From contig NZ_JAUAOA010000006.1 of the NCBI RefSeq assembly GCF_030542965.1, positions 114,594-178,593 on the forward strand: a stretch of 64,000 nucleotides of DNA, read 5' to 3'. Source of the DNA: Azotosporobacter soli (GTDB taxonomy: Bacteria; Bacillota; Negativicutes; SG130). The notes beneath the pieces were generated by a model. It was not told the origin of the DNA, made no database searches, and saw only the letters and a list, made by a program, of their open reading frames with translations. Both the position numbers and the translations under genes were made by a program. The stretch's first letter is position 1. Every line of letters starts with the position of its first letter. Below are positions 1 through 9,206 of this stretch, in pieces.

Positions 1-1959
1 GTTGCCGGTTCCGGACGCTTCTTTGCTGGCCGTCGAGATCTGCTCGCTTAGATCGGCACCGGGGAAGACGACTTCACCGAGCGAGACGCTGTAGTTCTCA
101 AGGAACAACACCTTCAATTTGTCCTTGATGCGTTTGTCATTGTTGATTTTCGCCGCCATCGTGCAGGCGAGTTTGATCGTCTGTTTAGCGATGTAATAAC
201 CGGGCGCCGCCTTACCTGCAAAGATAAAGGTTCGCGGCACAATATCGAGATCCGGATTTTCTTGCAGACGGTTGTACAAATCCATGATGTGCAGCAAATT
301 CAAAATCTGCCGCTTATACGAATGGATGCGCTTAATTTGAACGTCAAAGAGCGAGTTAGGATCGACCGTAACACCGTTCTGGTCTTTAATGTATTTTGCC
401 AGCGCCTTCTTGTTGTTTTGTTTTACGCGGCGCAGTTGCTCAAGCACGCGCTTATCATCCGCATGCTTGCTCAACTCTTTTAAATCCATCGGATTATAGA
501 CCCAGGTCTCGCCGATCGTTTCATTGAGCAACGCGCTTAGTTTAGGATTCGCCTTCACCAGCCAGCGCCGGTGCGTGATTCCGTTGGTCTTGTTGTTGAA
601 TTTGCCGGGATAGAACTGGTTGTAGTCGGCCATGATGTGATTCTTCAGGATATCGGTATGGATCGCGGCCACGCCATTTACGCTGTAACTGCCGACTACC
701 GACAGGCGGGCCATGTGAATGAGGCCGTCCGCAATGATCGCCATATTGGCGATGCGATCCCAATTGCCCGGATACTGTTTCCATAACTCTTTGCAAAACT
801 GCTCATTAATCTCATGCACGATCATGTAGATGCGCGGCAGCAGCTGCTTGAACATATCGATCGGCCATGTCTCGAGCGCTTCCGGCATGATCGTGTGATT
901 GGTGTACGAGATCGTACGGCGCGTGATGTCCCAGGCCGCATCCCAGCCTAGTCCCTCCTGATCCATCAGCAGACGCATCAGTTCCGGCACGGCGACCGCC
1001 GGATGCGTGTCGTTGATATGGATCGCGACCTTGTCGGGCAGCAGGCGGATGTCTTCGTATTTTTTCTTGAAGCGGCGCACAATGCTCTGCAGACCGGCGG
1101 ACGTGAAAAAATATTGCTGCTTTAGACGCAGCAGACGGCCCTCGTAAAAATTATCCTGCGGATAGAGGATTTTAGAGATCATGCCGACGGATGCGCGGTA
1201 CTCCATCGCCTGCAGATATTCGCCCCGGTTGAACGAAGCCAGATCGAATGTGTCATTGATCGATTCGGCGTTCCAGAGGCGCAGCGTATTGACATTATTG
1301 TTACGATAGCCAATGATCGGCACGTCATATGGAACGGCTGCGACTGCTTCATAATTCTCATGTATGCAGTTCAAGCGTCCGTCCTGCTCCTCCATCCGGA
1401 TATTGCCGCCAAAATGCACTTCCACAGCCTTATCCGGCTTTCTAAACTCCCAGACATAACCGTCTTTTAGCCAGTTGTCCGGCAGCTCCGCCTGGTTATT
1501 GTCGAGGATCCGCTGTTCGAACAAGCCGTATTTGTAGCGAATGCCGCAGCCATGTCCCGGCAGCTGCAGCGCCGCCAGTGATTCCATGAAACACGCCGCC
1601 AAGCGCCCCAAACCGCCATTGCCAAGCCCCGGATCCGGCTCTTCCTTCTCCAGTTCTTCCAAACTGATACCAAGCTCGCTCAGAGCTTCCTGGCAGGTCT
1701 CTTTCAGTCCCATGTTGATCAGATACATATCGAGGAATTTGCCGAGCAGGAACTCCATCGAGAAATAATACATTTGTTTCTCTTCTTTTTCCGTGTACTG
1801 ATCGTTGCTTTGCACCCAATCCATACTGATGTTGTCACGCATAACGCGCGCCAACGCGACATATTTATCGGTCACGCTGGCGTCACTGATGCTTTTGCCA
1901 AACATGGACTGCAACTTGGTAACGAAGGCCTCTTTAAACGCTTCTTTATTTCTTAACAT
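1..1959 (-). CDS. glgP: Glycogen phosphorylase, C-terminus beyond window
   Basis: Releases glucose-1-phosphate from glycogen using phosphate and a PLP cofactor. 653 codons are present, opening MLRNKEAFKEAF with ATG at 1959 and a good AGGGGG site just upstream. Family landmarks visible include EFLLGKFLDMYLIN, DPGLGNGGLGRLAACFMES, HINDTHPAVAVPELMR and NGITHRRWL. The last visible residues are EASGTGN; in this family the next residues are normally MK, with K the PLP lysine, so the window stops just short of the cofactor lysine and lacks roughly the last 150 residues of a protein usually about 800 long. It follows the glgA-like gene on the same strand, so a glycogen cluster is likely. Confidence 0.96.
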   Translation of the reverse strand, partial: MLRNKEAFKEAFVTKLQSMFGKSISDASVTDKYVALARVMRDNISMDWVQSNDQYTEKEEKQMYYFSMEFLLGKFLDMYLINMGLKETCQEALSELGISLEELEKEEPDPGLGNGGLGRLAACFMESLAALQLPGHGCGIRYKYGLFEQRILDNNQAELPDNWLKDGYVWEFRKPDKAVEVHFGGNIRMEEQDGRLNCIHENYEAVAAVPYDVPIIGYRNNNVNTLRLWNAESINDTFDLASFNRGEYLQAMEYRASVGMISKILYPQDNFYEGRLLRLKQQYFFTSAGLQSIVRRFKKKYEDIRLLPDKVAIHINDTHPAVAVPELMRLLMDQEGLGWDAAWDITRRTISYTNHTIMPEALETWPIDMFKQLLPRIYMIVHEINEQFCKELWKQYPGNWDRIANMAIIADGLIHMARLSVVGSYSVNGVAAIHTDILKNHIMADYNQFYPGKFNNKTNGITHRRWLVKANPKLSALLNETIGETWVYNPMDLKELSKHADDKRVLEQLRRVKQNNKKALAKYIKDQNGVTVDPNSLFDVQIKRIHSYKRQILNLLHIMDLYNRLQENPDLDIVPRTFIFAGKAAPGYYIAKQTIKLACTMAAKINNDKRIKDKLKVLFLENYSVSLGEVVFPGADLSEQISTASKEASGTGN

Positions 1960-2102
1960 TACATCGTCCCCCTACCTGTGAAAATCTCGTCCAGCAACCA
2001 AGGTCTTGACTGACTTTCTTCCGTCTCTTGCTTGGCAAATCCTGCCTGCATCCGTTATTTTTGCAATTTTCAATCATTTTTTAATTATTTTAACTTTTTT
2101 CG

Positions 2103-3518
2103 CTACTCCTGCGTCAATTGCTGATACAAGCTGCAATATTCCTTCACCGGCTGCTGCCAGCTGTTATCGCGCTTCATCGCATTGCGCACGATCTGTTCCC
2201 ACGCCTTGCGGTTGCCGTACAGGTCGACCGCCTGGCGCACGGCAGCGATCATCTCCTGCGCGTCATAACGCGAGTAAACAAAACCGCACCCTTCGCCGGT
2301 CATCGCATTGTAAGCCGCGACCGTATCGGTTACCTTACCGCAACCGCGCACCACCGGCAGACTGCCGTAGCGCATCGCGATCAGCTGCGACAAACCGCAC
2401 GCTTCGCTGCGTGAGGGGATCAAGAACAAATCCGACCCGGCATAAATCCGCCGCACCACTTCTTCTTCGCCGCTTTCCAAAAAGACCAGCTTGCCGCGAT
2501 AGCGAAGCGACGCCTCCGTGAGTCTGAGCCGCTCTTCGATTCCGCCGTATCCGGCAATGACCAACTGGATGTTCAGCGCCATCATTTCCGCCAGTACAGG
2601 CAGCAAAAGTTCGAAACCCTGATCTTTTTCGCCGCGCGACACCATACCGACCAACGGGATATCGCCCCGCACGGGCAGTTCCAACGCCTCTTGTAAATCC
2701 AGTTTGTTCTGCAGCCTTTTTTTCAGCGCGCGATTATGGTACTGCGCATAAATGTAGGGATCACTGCTGGGATTGTATTCCTTATAATCAAGACCGTAGG
2801 GAATGGCGCTTATTTTCGGTAGCGGCATTGCGGCAAGCGGCGCCGCCTGGGCAACCGCAGTCATTTCGCGGATGCCGCTTTGACTGACCGTCGTCAACTG
2901 GTCCGCCATCCGTATCCCCGCCTGCAGGAACGTGAAGCCGCCTTCTTCCTTCAGACCGAGCGCGTTCACCTTCTCCGGCGGCAAACCGAGCATATCTTCG
3001 AAGAAATCGCCGGAAACAGCTCCTTGAAAGCGAGCGTTATGCACTGTGAACACGGTTCGCATGCTTTGATATTCCGGCCGCTGCCGGTAAAATTCCTGCA
3101 GCATCACGCCAACCAGCCCGGTATGCCAGTCGTGGCAGTGGATGACCTTCGGCCAAAACTGTAAGAGCGGCAACGCTTCCAGAACGGCGCGGCAAAAGAA
3201 TGCGTAGCGCTCGCCGTCATCCGCATAACCATAAACATCCGGCCGGTCGAAATAATAGTCATTGCCGATAAAATAAAAGCTAACGCCTTCATGCTCAACC
3301 TGTTCAACTTTCGCAATCTGCCTGCGCCAACCGAGTTCCACCGTGACTTCGCCGAGCAGCTTCGCCTCCAACGTGAGGCTCTGGTAACGCGGCATGATCA
3401 CCCTGACGTCATTCCCTTTGCGCCGCAGCTCCTGCGGCAAACTACCGACGACGACGCCTAAATCGCCGACTTGGCAAAACGGAGCAGCTTCGGCGGCCGC
3501 CAATAAGATACCTTCCAT
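2103..3518 (-). CDS. glgA: GlgA-like glycosyltransferase (GT5) with altered loops
   Basis: 471 residues, the normal length of bacterial glycogen synthase, which transfers glucose from ADP-glucose to glycogen. Start ATG 3518 has the site AGGTGGATCAAAG. The N-terminus follows the GT5 pattern (AAEAAPFCQVGDLGVVVGSLP, then RGNDVRVIMPRY-like), and the C-terminal half shows SRSEACGLSQLIAMRYGSLP. Two hallmark substrate loops differ: the N-terminal K-x-G-G-L reads Q-V-G-D-L (residues 16-20), and the C-terminal T-G-G-L reads C-G-K-V before TDTV. The lysine of the first loop contacts ADP-glucose in characterised GlgA. The fold assignment is firm; synthase activity is uncertain. It lies directly upstream of glgP, 143 bp apart. 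Confidence 0.85.
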   Translation of the reverse strand: MEGILLAAAEAAPFCQVGDLGVVVGSLPQELRRKGNDVRVIMPRYQSLTLEAKLLGEVTVELGWRRQIAKVEQVEHEGVSFYFIGNDYYFDRPDVYGYADDGERYAFFCRAVLEALPLLQFWPKVIHCHDWHTGLVGVMLQEFYRQRPEYQSMRTVFTVHNARFQGAVSGDFFEDMLGLPPEKVNALGLKEEGGFTFLQAGIRMADQLTTVSQSGIREMTAVAQAAPLAAMPLPKISAIPYGLDYKEYNPSSDPYIYAQYHNRALKKRLQNKLDLQEALELPVRGDIPLVGMVSRGEKDQGFELLLPVLAEMMALNIQLVIAGYGGIEERLRLTEASLRYRGKLVFLESGEEEVVRRIYAGSDLFLIPSRSEACGLSQLIAMRYGSLPVVRGCGKVTDTVAAYNAMTGEGCGFVYSRYDAQEMIAAVRQAVDLYGNRKAWEQIVRNAMKRDNSWQQPVKEYCSLYQQLTQE

Positions 3519-3674
3519 CTTTGATCCACCTCTTTTTCGCCGCCTGACAGCGGTCGATGTTCTGATTCAAAAGTAGACTGTCAATATCTGTCTTTCGACA
3601 TCTTACTTTATCTTCCTTTAATTAGAGACATTTCTTCTTTTTTCTCACGCTTTTCTCTTACACTTTCTTTCTTT

Positions 3675-3869
3675 TTATCTGCCAAAAGCCGCTTTATTGC
3701 AACTTTTTCTTTCCAATTTTTGCAACAATCTCTGATATGCAACGATCACTTCATCGAGCCGCCGACTGGCTTCGAGCACTTCCATGCTGGCCAGCCCTTT
3801 TTCATCAGCCAGGCGGTGCAATTGTTTCCGGCGGCAGTCGATCTTCCGTTCCAGTACGCCAAAATTCAC
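3675..3869 (-). CDS. Spo0E-like aspartyl-phosphate phosphatase
   Basis: Small helical-hairpin protein of 64 residues. Spo0E-family proteins dephosphorylate Spo0A~P and so restrain sporulation. The pattern is LERKIDCRRKQLHRL, a turn, then MEVLEASRRLDEVIVAYQRL; the family signature S-Q-E-L-D appears as S-R-R-L-D. I place the start at GTG 3869 because a strong AGGAGGG site lies 8 nt upstream; an in-frame ATG at 3893 would put that site inside the coding region. The phosphatase role is inferred from family membership, and the changed signature leaves some doubt about activity. It is the clearest hint of a sporulating lineage here. Confidence 0.7.
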   Translation of the reverse strand: MNFGVLERKIDCRRKQLHRLADEKGLASMEVLEASRRLDEVIVAYQRLLQKLERKSCNKAAFGR

Positions 3870-3983
3870 TAAACAATCCCTCCTCGCATCCACGCTCTTG
3901 CACTTCGTCAGAAACGATTCTCTATGCAGTAATTTGACGGATTCCCTTTTTTTTCCTGCCGCTTTTGCCGTTTTTTTAAATTA

Positions 3984-4028
3984 AAGAAAGACGGACGCGC
4001 AGCTTTTCGCTGCGCGTCCGTCTTTCTT
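3984..4028 (-). terminator. Terminator of the nucleoside ABC operon
   Basis: Perfect 20-bp stem (3984-4003 with 4009-4028) and a 5-nt loop, just downstream of the permease stop at 4049. On the minus strand the stem ends in CTTTCTT followed by TAATTT. Confidence 0.85.
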
Positions 4029-4048
4029 GCGCCTTCATTTCTTTGCTT

Positions 4049-4963
4049 CTATTTTTCTTCGCGTGAATAAGGAATTCCGACCGCCGCCGGAGGCTGCGTT
4101 TTACGCACTACGCCAGCCAGTACGAATAACGTGAGCAGATAAGGCAGCATTTTAATAAACTGATACGGAATAATCTTGTTTTGCACGACCCGCAGGCTGA
4201 ACGCTTCGGCAAAGCCAAAGAGAAAAGCGGCCGTCAACGTGCCGAACGGTTTCCAATTGCCGAAGATCATCGCCGCGAGCGCGATGAAGCCTTTTCCCTG
4301 CGTCATGCCCTCGACGTACATTCCCGTATGCTCAATAGCCAGATACGCGCCCGCCAGACCGGCAAAGGCCCCACTGATCAAAACGCCGCCGTAGCGGTAC
4401 CATTGCACCTTGACGCCGAGCGTATCGGCCGCCAGGGGATTTTCACCGACCGCTTTCAAGCGCAGACCGAAAACTGTGCGTTCCAGCACCCAATACGTGA
4501 CGAAGACCAGCGCCAAACCGAGGAGGATGATCGGCGAGACGCCAGCCGCAAGCGGCCGGAAAAATTCGATATTCGCCAGAACAGGAATATCAATGTGCGG
4601 CAAACTTTCGACATGCGGGCTGGTCGTCGCCATCCCATACAGCGCGATGCTGAAAAAGCGAGCCAGGCCATAGGCCAGGATATTGATCGCCACGCCCGAA
4701 ACGATTTGGTCAACGCCATAGGTAACCGTAACGAACGCGTGCACGAGCGCCATCAGCATCGCCATGCCGATTGCCCAGATGACACCGACTTCCGGTCCGC
4801 CATGCAGCGATCCGTATGCCCCCCAAAAAGCGCCGGTCAGCATCATGCCTTCCAAGCCTATATTCGTTACGCCGCTGCGCTCCGAGTAAATGGCGCCGAT
4901 ACCGGTGATCAGGATCGGCATCGTCATGCGCAGCGCTGAGGCTAGCATTTCCATGATATCCAT
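4049..4963 (-). CDS. nupQ: Nucleoside-type ABC transporter permease (NupQ-like)
   Basis: 304-residue integral membrane permease of the BPD_transp_2 type used by BmpA/Nup nucleoside importers. It opens MDIMEMLASALRMTMPILI and carries the family segment ERSGVTNIGLEGMMLTGAF and the loop TVFGLRLKAVGENPLAADTLG, which includes the EAA-like motif contacting the ATPase. Hydrophobic segments span most of its length. ATG 4963 follows AAGGAGG; the gene starts 3 nt after the stop of the paired permease, so the two are translationally coupled. Nucleosides (guanosine-like) are the expected substrate by family; the substrate cannot be read from sequence. Confidence 0.88.
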   Translation of the reverse strand: MDIMEMLASALRMTMPILITGIGAIYSERSGVTNIGLEGMMLTGAFWGAYGSLHGGPEVGVIWAIGMAMLMALVHAFVTVTYGVDQIVSGVAINILAYGLARFFSIALYGMATTSPHVESLPHIDIPVLANIEFFRPLAAGVSPIILLGLALVFVTYWVLERTVFGLRLKAVGENPLAADTLGVKVQWYRYGGVLISGAFAGLAGAYLAIEHTGMYVEGMTQGKGFIALAAMIFGNWKPFGTLTAAFLFGFAEAFSLRVVQNKIIPYQFIKMLPYLLTLFVLAGVVRKTQPPAAVGIPYSREEK

Positions 4964-4966
4964 CGC

Positions 4967-6076
4967 TTACGCCTCCTTCTTTTCCCAGATGCGGATGTAT
5001 CGGCCGAGAATATTCGCCGCCACAACCACACTGAGGATGATGATGCCCTGCATGATGACGACGCTTTCCATCGGCACGCCTAAAAAGGTTTGAATGCCTT
5101 CTGCACCGCGGCTGAGAAAGCCGAATAAAAGCGCCGACAGCACAATGCCGAGCGGATTGTTATTGCCCATCAGCGCAACCGCAATGCCGTTGAAGCCGAG
5201 ACTTTTCGGAAAATCAAGATCCATGAAGCCGTAAAAGCAGAGAAGGTGCGACAGACCGACCAGGCCTGCAATGGCGCCGCTCAAAAGAAAGCCGCGCAGA
5301 TATACGCCCGCCGGTTTGATGCCCGAAGCTTCGGCCGCGCCCGGATTTTGTCCGACGGCGCGGATTTCAAAGCCGAACGGCGTACGCTGGATCAGATAGT
5401 AGATGCCGACCGCCAGTGCGATCGCCAGCAGGAAAAACCAGTTCACGTACACATAGCTTGGCAGTTCGACGCCAAACAAGCCCATCAAGCCATGCAATTT
5501 CGGCATCAGCGCCGATTCTGCGATCTTAGCCGTTCGAATCAGCGGCGAGCCCAGCCCTTCCGGAATATTTTGGTTCTGATCCATGAACACATCGGCCACC
5601 AGATAATGAATCAAAGAGTAGGCGATGTAATTGAGCATGATCGTACTGATGACTTCATGCACGCCGCGTTTCAGTTTCAGATAAATCGCAATCGCCGACC
5701 AGAGCATGCCGCCGGCCATTGCCGCAACGATCGCAAGCGGCAAATGAATAAACATCGGTAAGTTGGTAAAACTAAAGCCGACCAGTGCGGCGCAAAACGC
5801 GCCCATGAAATACTGCCCTTCAACGCCGATATTAAAAAGACCGAGGCGAAAACCGACCGCCACGGAAAGGCCGGAAAAAATGAGCGGCGTCGCATTGAAC
5901 AGGATCGCCGCCATACTGTCCATGCGGCTAAAACTGAACTCGACCATCGTCGCATATACTTCAAGCGGATTCTTGTCGATCGCTAACATCAGAAAGGAAC
6001 TGACAATCATCGCGAACAGTACGGCCGCCAGCGGCGTCAAGATTTGCAGCCATAAGATCTTCGTCTTTTTATTCAT
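4967..6076 (-). CDS. nupP: Nucleoside-type ABC transporter permease (NupP-like)
   Basis: 369-residue membrane permease, partner of the NupQ-like protein. An N-terminal transmembrane segment (about residues 9-32) is followed by the conserved FRLGLFNIGVEGQYFMGA and the coupling loop TPFGFEIRAVGQNPGAAEASG. The start codon lies inside the 3' end of the upstream ATPase gene (8-nt overlap), with AAAGGAGG upstream, so all three genes are cotranslated. Such permease pairs form the heterodimeric channel of BmpA/Nup importers. Confidence 0.88.
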   Translation of the reverse strand: MNKKTKILWLQILTPLAAVLFAMIVSSFLMLAIDKNPLEVYATMVEFSFSRMDSMAAILFNATPLIFSGLSVAVGFRLGLFNIGVEGQYFMGAFCAALVGFSFTNLPMFIHLPLAIVAAMAGGMLWSAIAIYLKLKRGVHEVISTIMLNYIAYSLIHYLVADVFMDQNQNIPEGLGSPLIRTAKIAESALMPKLHGLMGLFGVELPSYVYVNWFFLLAIALAVGIYYLIQRTPFGFEIRAVGQNPGAAEASGIKPAGVYLRGFLLSGAIAGLVGLSHLLCFYGFMDLDFPKSLGFNGIAVALMGNNNPLGIVLSALLFGFLSRGAEGIQTFLGVPMESVVIMQGIIILSVVVAANILGRYIRIWEKKEA

Positions 6077-7601
6077 GGATAGCCTCGCCTCCTTTCTGGC
6101 TGGCGCCCAGCATATACTGGCCGATTTCTTCTATGTCCAACTCACCCGGCACGAATTCTTTCACGATTTCCCCGTTATACATGATGCCGACGCGGTCGGA
6201 TACAGAAAGCACTTCTTCCAGGTCCGCCGAGATCAGGAGTACTCCTTTGCAGCGGTTGCGAGCCTCGATCAGCTGTTTTTGCACAAACTCGATCGCGCCG
6301 ATATCAAGACCACGCACCGGCTGCGATGCAATGATGAAATCAGGATCCTGACTGAGTTCGCGCGCCAGAACGACTTTTTGCTGATTGCCGCCGGAAAGAT
6401 TGCGGATCGCCATGTCATAGGAGCTGAGGCGAATATCGAATTCTTTGATCTTGCGCGCGGTGAATTCCTTGATTGCTGCAATATTAAGCTTCCAAGCCGA
6501 TCCTGCCGCCGGTTCGCGGTGCAGGCCGAGCACCGCATTTTCCCAAACCGTCATCGGCAGAACTACCGCACGATGATGGCGGTCTTCCGGGATATAGCCG
6601 ACGCCGATATGGCGGATCGCGCTCACGCTTTTTCCTTTGATATCTTCGCCCTTGATCAGAATCTCGCCCGCATCATAGCGGGTCAATCCCATGATCGTTT
6701 CGACCAGTTCACGCTGTCCGTTGCCTTCGACGCCGGCCACGCCGTAAATTTCGCCGCGCCGGACGGTCAGACTCAGTTGATTCAAGCTGTAATGCGTCGA
6801 TTCGCCTTTAACGCTGACATTTTTCATTTGCAAAACGGCCTCGGTTGCCGTGCAGGCCGGTTTCTCAAGTTGAAAGAGCACCGGACGGCCGACCATCATT
6901 TCCGCCAGCTGTTTCTTGCTCGTTTCCGCTCCCCTTACCGTACCGATCGCTTTGCCGCGGCGCAATACGGTGATCTGATCGGAAATGCGCAGAACTTCAT
7001 TCAGTTTGTGGCTGATGAACAAAATGACTTTGCCCTCTGCTTTCAAACGATTCAGATTGACAAACAGCTCTTCCACTTCCTGCGGCGTCAACACGGCCGT
7101 AGGTTCGTCGAGAATCAAGATATCCGCGCCCCGATACAAGACTTTGAGAATCTCTACCCTTTGCTGGTGGCCGACCGAAAGTTCGCCCACCGGCTTGTCC
7201 AAATCCAATTTAAAATCATATAAGCGGCAGAGTTCTTCCACCTTGGCCCGAGCCTTGGCGAAATCAATGACCCCGCCTTTCGCTTCTTCAAAGCCCAGAA
7301 TAATATTCTGCACCACGGTAAAACGATTGACCAGCATAAAATGCTGATGCACCATGCCGATGCCTTTTAGGATCGCATCGCGCGGCCCGACGAGCTGCAA
7401 CTTCTCGCCGCGCAGCCAGACTTCGCCTTCGTCCTGATGATACAGGCCGGTGATGATATTCATCAACGTGCTTTTGCCCGCGCCGTTTTCTCCGACCAGC
7501 GCATGCACTTCGCCCTTTAGCGCGATTAAAGAAATGCTATCGTTCGCGACCAGTCCGGGAAACCGTTTTGTAATCCCTTTTAATTCTAATATCTTCTCCA
7601 C
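6069..7601 (-). CDS. nupO: Nucleoside-type ABC transporter ATPase, duplicated (NupO-like)
   Basis: 510-residue protein with two ATP-binding cassettes, as in sugar/nucleoside importers. The first half has Walker A GENGAGKST, signature LSVGHQQRVEI and Walker B ILILDEPTAVL. The second half has GVEGNGQRELVE at the Walker A position (lacking the GKS/T core) and LSGGNQQKVVLAREL, with ASQPVRGLDIGA in place of the usual DEPTRGLD. Degeneration of the second site is normal in this family. It starts at GTG 7601 behind AAGGAGAG. A hairpin at 7670-7698 separates it from the lipoprotein gene, so the lipoprotein may be made in excess. Confidence 0.9.
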   Translation of the reverse strand: MEKILELKGITKRFPGLVANDSISLIALKGEVHALVGENGAGKSTLMNIITGLYHQDEGEVWLRGEKLQLVGPRDAILKGIGMVHQHFMLVNRFTVVQNIILGFEEAKGGVIDFAKARAKVEELCRLYDFKLDLDKPVGELSVGHQQRVEILKVLYRGADILILDEPTAVLTPQEVEELFVNLNRLKAEGKVILFISHKLNEVLRISDQITVLRRGKAIGTVRGAETSKKQLAEMMVGRPVLFQLEKPACTATEAVLQMKNVSVKGESTHYSLNQLSLTVRRGEIYGVAGVEGNGQRELVETIMGLTRYDAGEILIKGEDIKGKSVSAIRHIGVGYIPEDRHHRAVVLPMTVWENAVLGLHREPAAGSAWKLNIAAIKEFTARKIKEFDIRLSSYDMAIRNLSGGNQQKVVLARELSQDPDFIIASQPVRGLDIGAIEFVQKQLIEARNRCKGVLLISADLEEVLSVSDRVGIMYNGEIVKEFVPGELDIEEIGQYMLGASQKGGEAIHE

Positions 7602-7669
7602 AGTAACTCTCCTTCTTTACAAAGGCTTTCTTGCTGACTTAGAAACCGGTTACAAACTGCGATATGAAA

Positions 7670-7698
7670 CGGGGGCTGACAACGTTCACCAGCCCCCG
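7670..7698 (-). terminator. Hairpin between nupN and nupO, partial terminator
   Basis: 9-bp GC-rich stem (7670-7678 with 7690-7698) and 11-nt loop between the lipoprotein and ATPase genes. Only a short TTT follows on the minus strand, so it may attenuate rather than stop transcription, or protect the 3' end of the lipoprotein mRNA. Confidence 0.6.
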
Positions 7699-7733
7699 GC
7701 TCATCTCTTGCCTTCTGCGCTACAGTGCGCGGA

Positions 7734-8798
7734 CTATTTCAGATCCTTCTTGCTGGCGGGCACTTTGATCTCGCCTGCAATGATCTTGGCTTTTATTTCT
7801 TCCAGTTTACCTTTGATGTCGCCGATCATATTCTTGTTGTATTCGTTCTCAGCATAGCCGACGCCGTCTTCCTTGACGCCAAACTCTTGATAGCCGCCTT
7901 TGAACTTGTTGTCGAGCACGCTCTTAATCGCGTTGAAAACAGCGGTATCGACGCGTTTCAGCATGCTAGTCAGGATGAACGGACGCTGTGCGTCGGTTGC
8001 CGTCAACGATTGGTCGGAGTCTACGCCAATCGCCAGTTTTTTCTGCGAAGCCACTGCCTCGATCACGCCGATGCCGGACGCGCCGGAAGCATGGTAGACA
8101 ACATCAACGCCGTCTTTGATCTGCTTCAGCGTCAATTCCTTGCCTTTCACAGGATCTTTGAACGCTTCGCCGGTCGTGCCGATATAATCGGACATGACGA
8201 CGATATTCGGATTAATGAATTTAGCGCCCGCCGTGTAACCGATTTCAAACTTTTCAATCGTCGGAATCTGCATGCCGCCGACAAAACCTACTTTACCGGT
8301 CTTGCTTTTCAGCGCAGCCGCTGCGCCGGTCAGGAACGAGCCTTCCTGTTCTTTAAAGAGCAGGCAGGAAATATTGCTGCTGTCTTTCAGCTCCGGTACA
8401 TATCCATCGATGAGAGCAAACTTGGTCTGCGGAAAATCTTTGGCAACTTTAGCAACCGCATCGGTAAAGATGAAGCCTACGCCAAAAATGATATCATACT
8501 TTTCCTGTGCCAAAAGGCGCAGCAGTTGTTCACGGTTTTCACCGCCGGAAGCCGGTTCGAGATATTTGACTTCAATTTTGTCGCCAAACTCTTTCGTCGC
8601 TTTTTCCAGACCCGCATACGCAGCGTCGTTAAAGGACTTATCACCGCGTCCGCCAACGTCAAACACCAAACCAACCTTGATTTTCTTAGCACCGTCCGCC
8701 GGTTTCGCTTCTTCCTTCTTGCCGCAGCCGCTAATAAACGCGGTCGACAACATCAGCACGGCTAACAGACAGGCCAACATCCACTTCATGTTCTTCAT
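7734..8798 (-). CDS. nupN: BMP-family nucleoside-binding lipoprotein
   Basis: 354-residue solute-binding protein of the BmpA/PnrA (Med) family and the substrate-capturing part of the ABC importer encoded next. A type II signal peptide ends in the lipobox FISGC with lipidated C25. The mature protein opens with KVGLVFDVGGRGDKSFNDAA, the family's ligand-site signature, and carries GVDSDQS further on. Start ATG 8798 follows AAGGAGG. It is the first gene of the operon. Family members bind purine or other nucleosides, and that is the best guess here. Confidence 0.92.
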   Translation of the reverse strand: MKNMKWMLACLLAVLMLSTAFISGCGKKEEAKPADGAKKIKVGLVFDVGGRGDKSFNDAAYAGLEKATKEFGDKIEVKYLEPASGGENREQLLRLLAQEKYDIIFGVGFIFTDAVAKVAKDFPQTKFALIDGYVPELKDSSNISCLLFKEQEGSFLTGAAAALKSKTGKVGFVGGMQIPTIEKFEIGYTAGAKFINPNIVVMSDYIGTTGEAFKDPVKGKELTLKQIKDGVDVVYHASGASGIGVIEAVASQKKLAIGVDSDQSLTATDAQRPFILTSMLKRVDTAVFNAIKSVLDNKFKGGYQEFGVKEDGVGYAENEYNKNMIGDIKGKLEEIKAKIIAGEIKVPASKKDLK

Positions 8799-9206
8799 GT
8801 TTTTCCTCCTTGTTTTTTCGCTCCTCCGTCGCCTTCAAAGCGACAGCTTGATTCGTATACAAATATACTACATTTCCTTAGAAAAATCCTCTTGCGCGCA
8901 TAAACTTTTCGCTTTTTTCTAAAAACAATTGTATTTCGTCAAATAAGGTACACCATTTGCAAATCCTGACCGTTCGCTGATTTTTTTTAGCTTGTTTCTA
9001 TTTATTATGTATACTTTACAATGAGCAAGGCACTTGCACGCCGCTTCTCTTTGAAACCGCTTTCTTGTTATGTGTTTCTTACGCCGCCTTTTTCACAAAA
9101 AAAATCCTCCCCTTATTCCGCTCCTTTAGTATGTTGTCTTTTCGATAATATGATATACTATATTTATATTAGCGCCTATTAATGAATCGTAAGGAGGTGA
9201 TTCCCC
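8799..9206. other. Divergent regulatory region, nupN / ccpN
   Basis: 408 bp without a gene, AT-rich, between the divergent nupN and ccpN genes. The ccpN-proximal end holds a promoter and operator (listed separately). The nupN side has AT-rich stretches such as GTATACAAATATAC at 8855-8868, but I could not fix a confident promoter or riboswitch. Confidence 0.5.
9134..9161 (+). promoter_or_regulatory. ccpN promoter overlapping a CcpN-type operator
   Basis: A -35 TTGTCT (9134-9139) and -10 TACTAT (9156-9161) are 16 bp apart. Within this span TATGATATACT (9149-9159) fits the Bacillus CcpN operator consensus as I recall it (TRTGHYATAYW) at every position. This suggests autoregulation of the ccpN-yqfL-ppdK operon. 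The consensus is from memory. Confidence 0.55.

Noticed and set aside
2006..2521. 171-codon open frame on the plus strand
   Set aside because: Overlaps the 3' end of the glgA-like gene antisense, Arg/Pro/Ser-rich composition, no ribosome site.
5763..7223. 486-codon open frame on the plus strand
   Set aside because: Lies opposite the ABC permease and ATPase genes, has no ribosome site and a His/Arg/Phe-rich composition typical of an antisense shadow.
7725..8765. 346-codon open frame opposite nupN
   Set aside because: Antisense shadow of a clear lipoprotein gene with lipobox and ribosome site.
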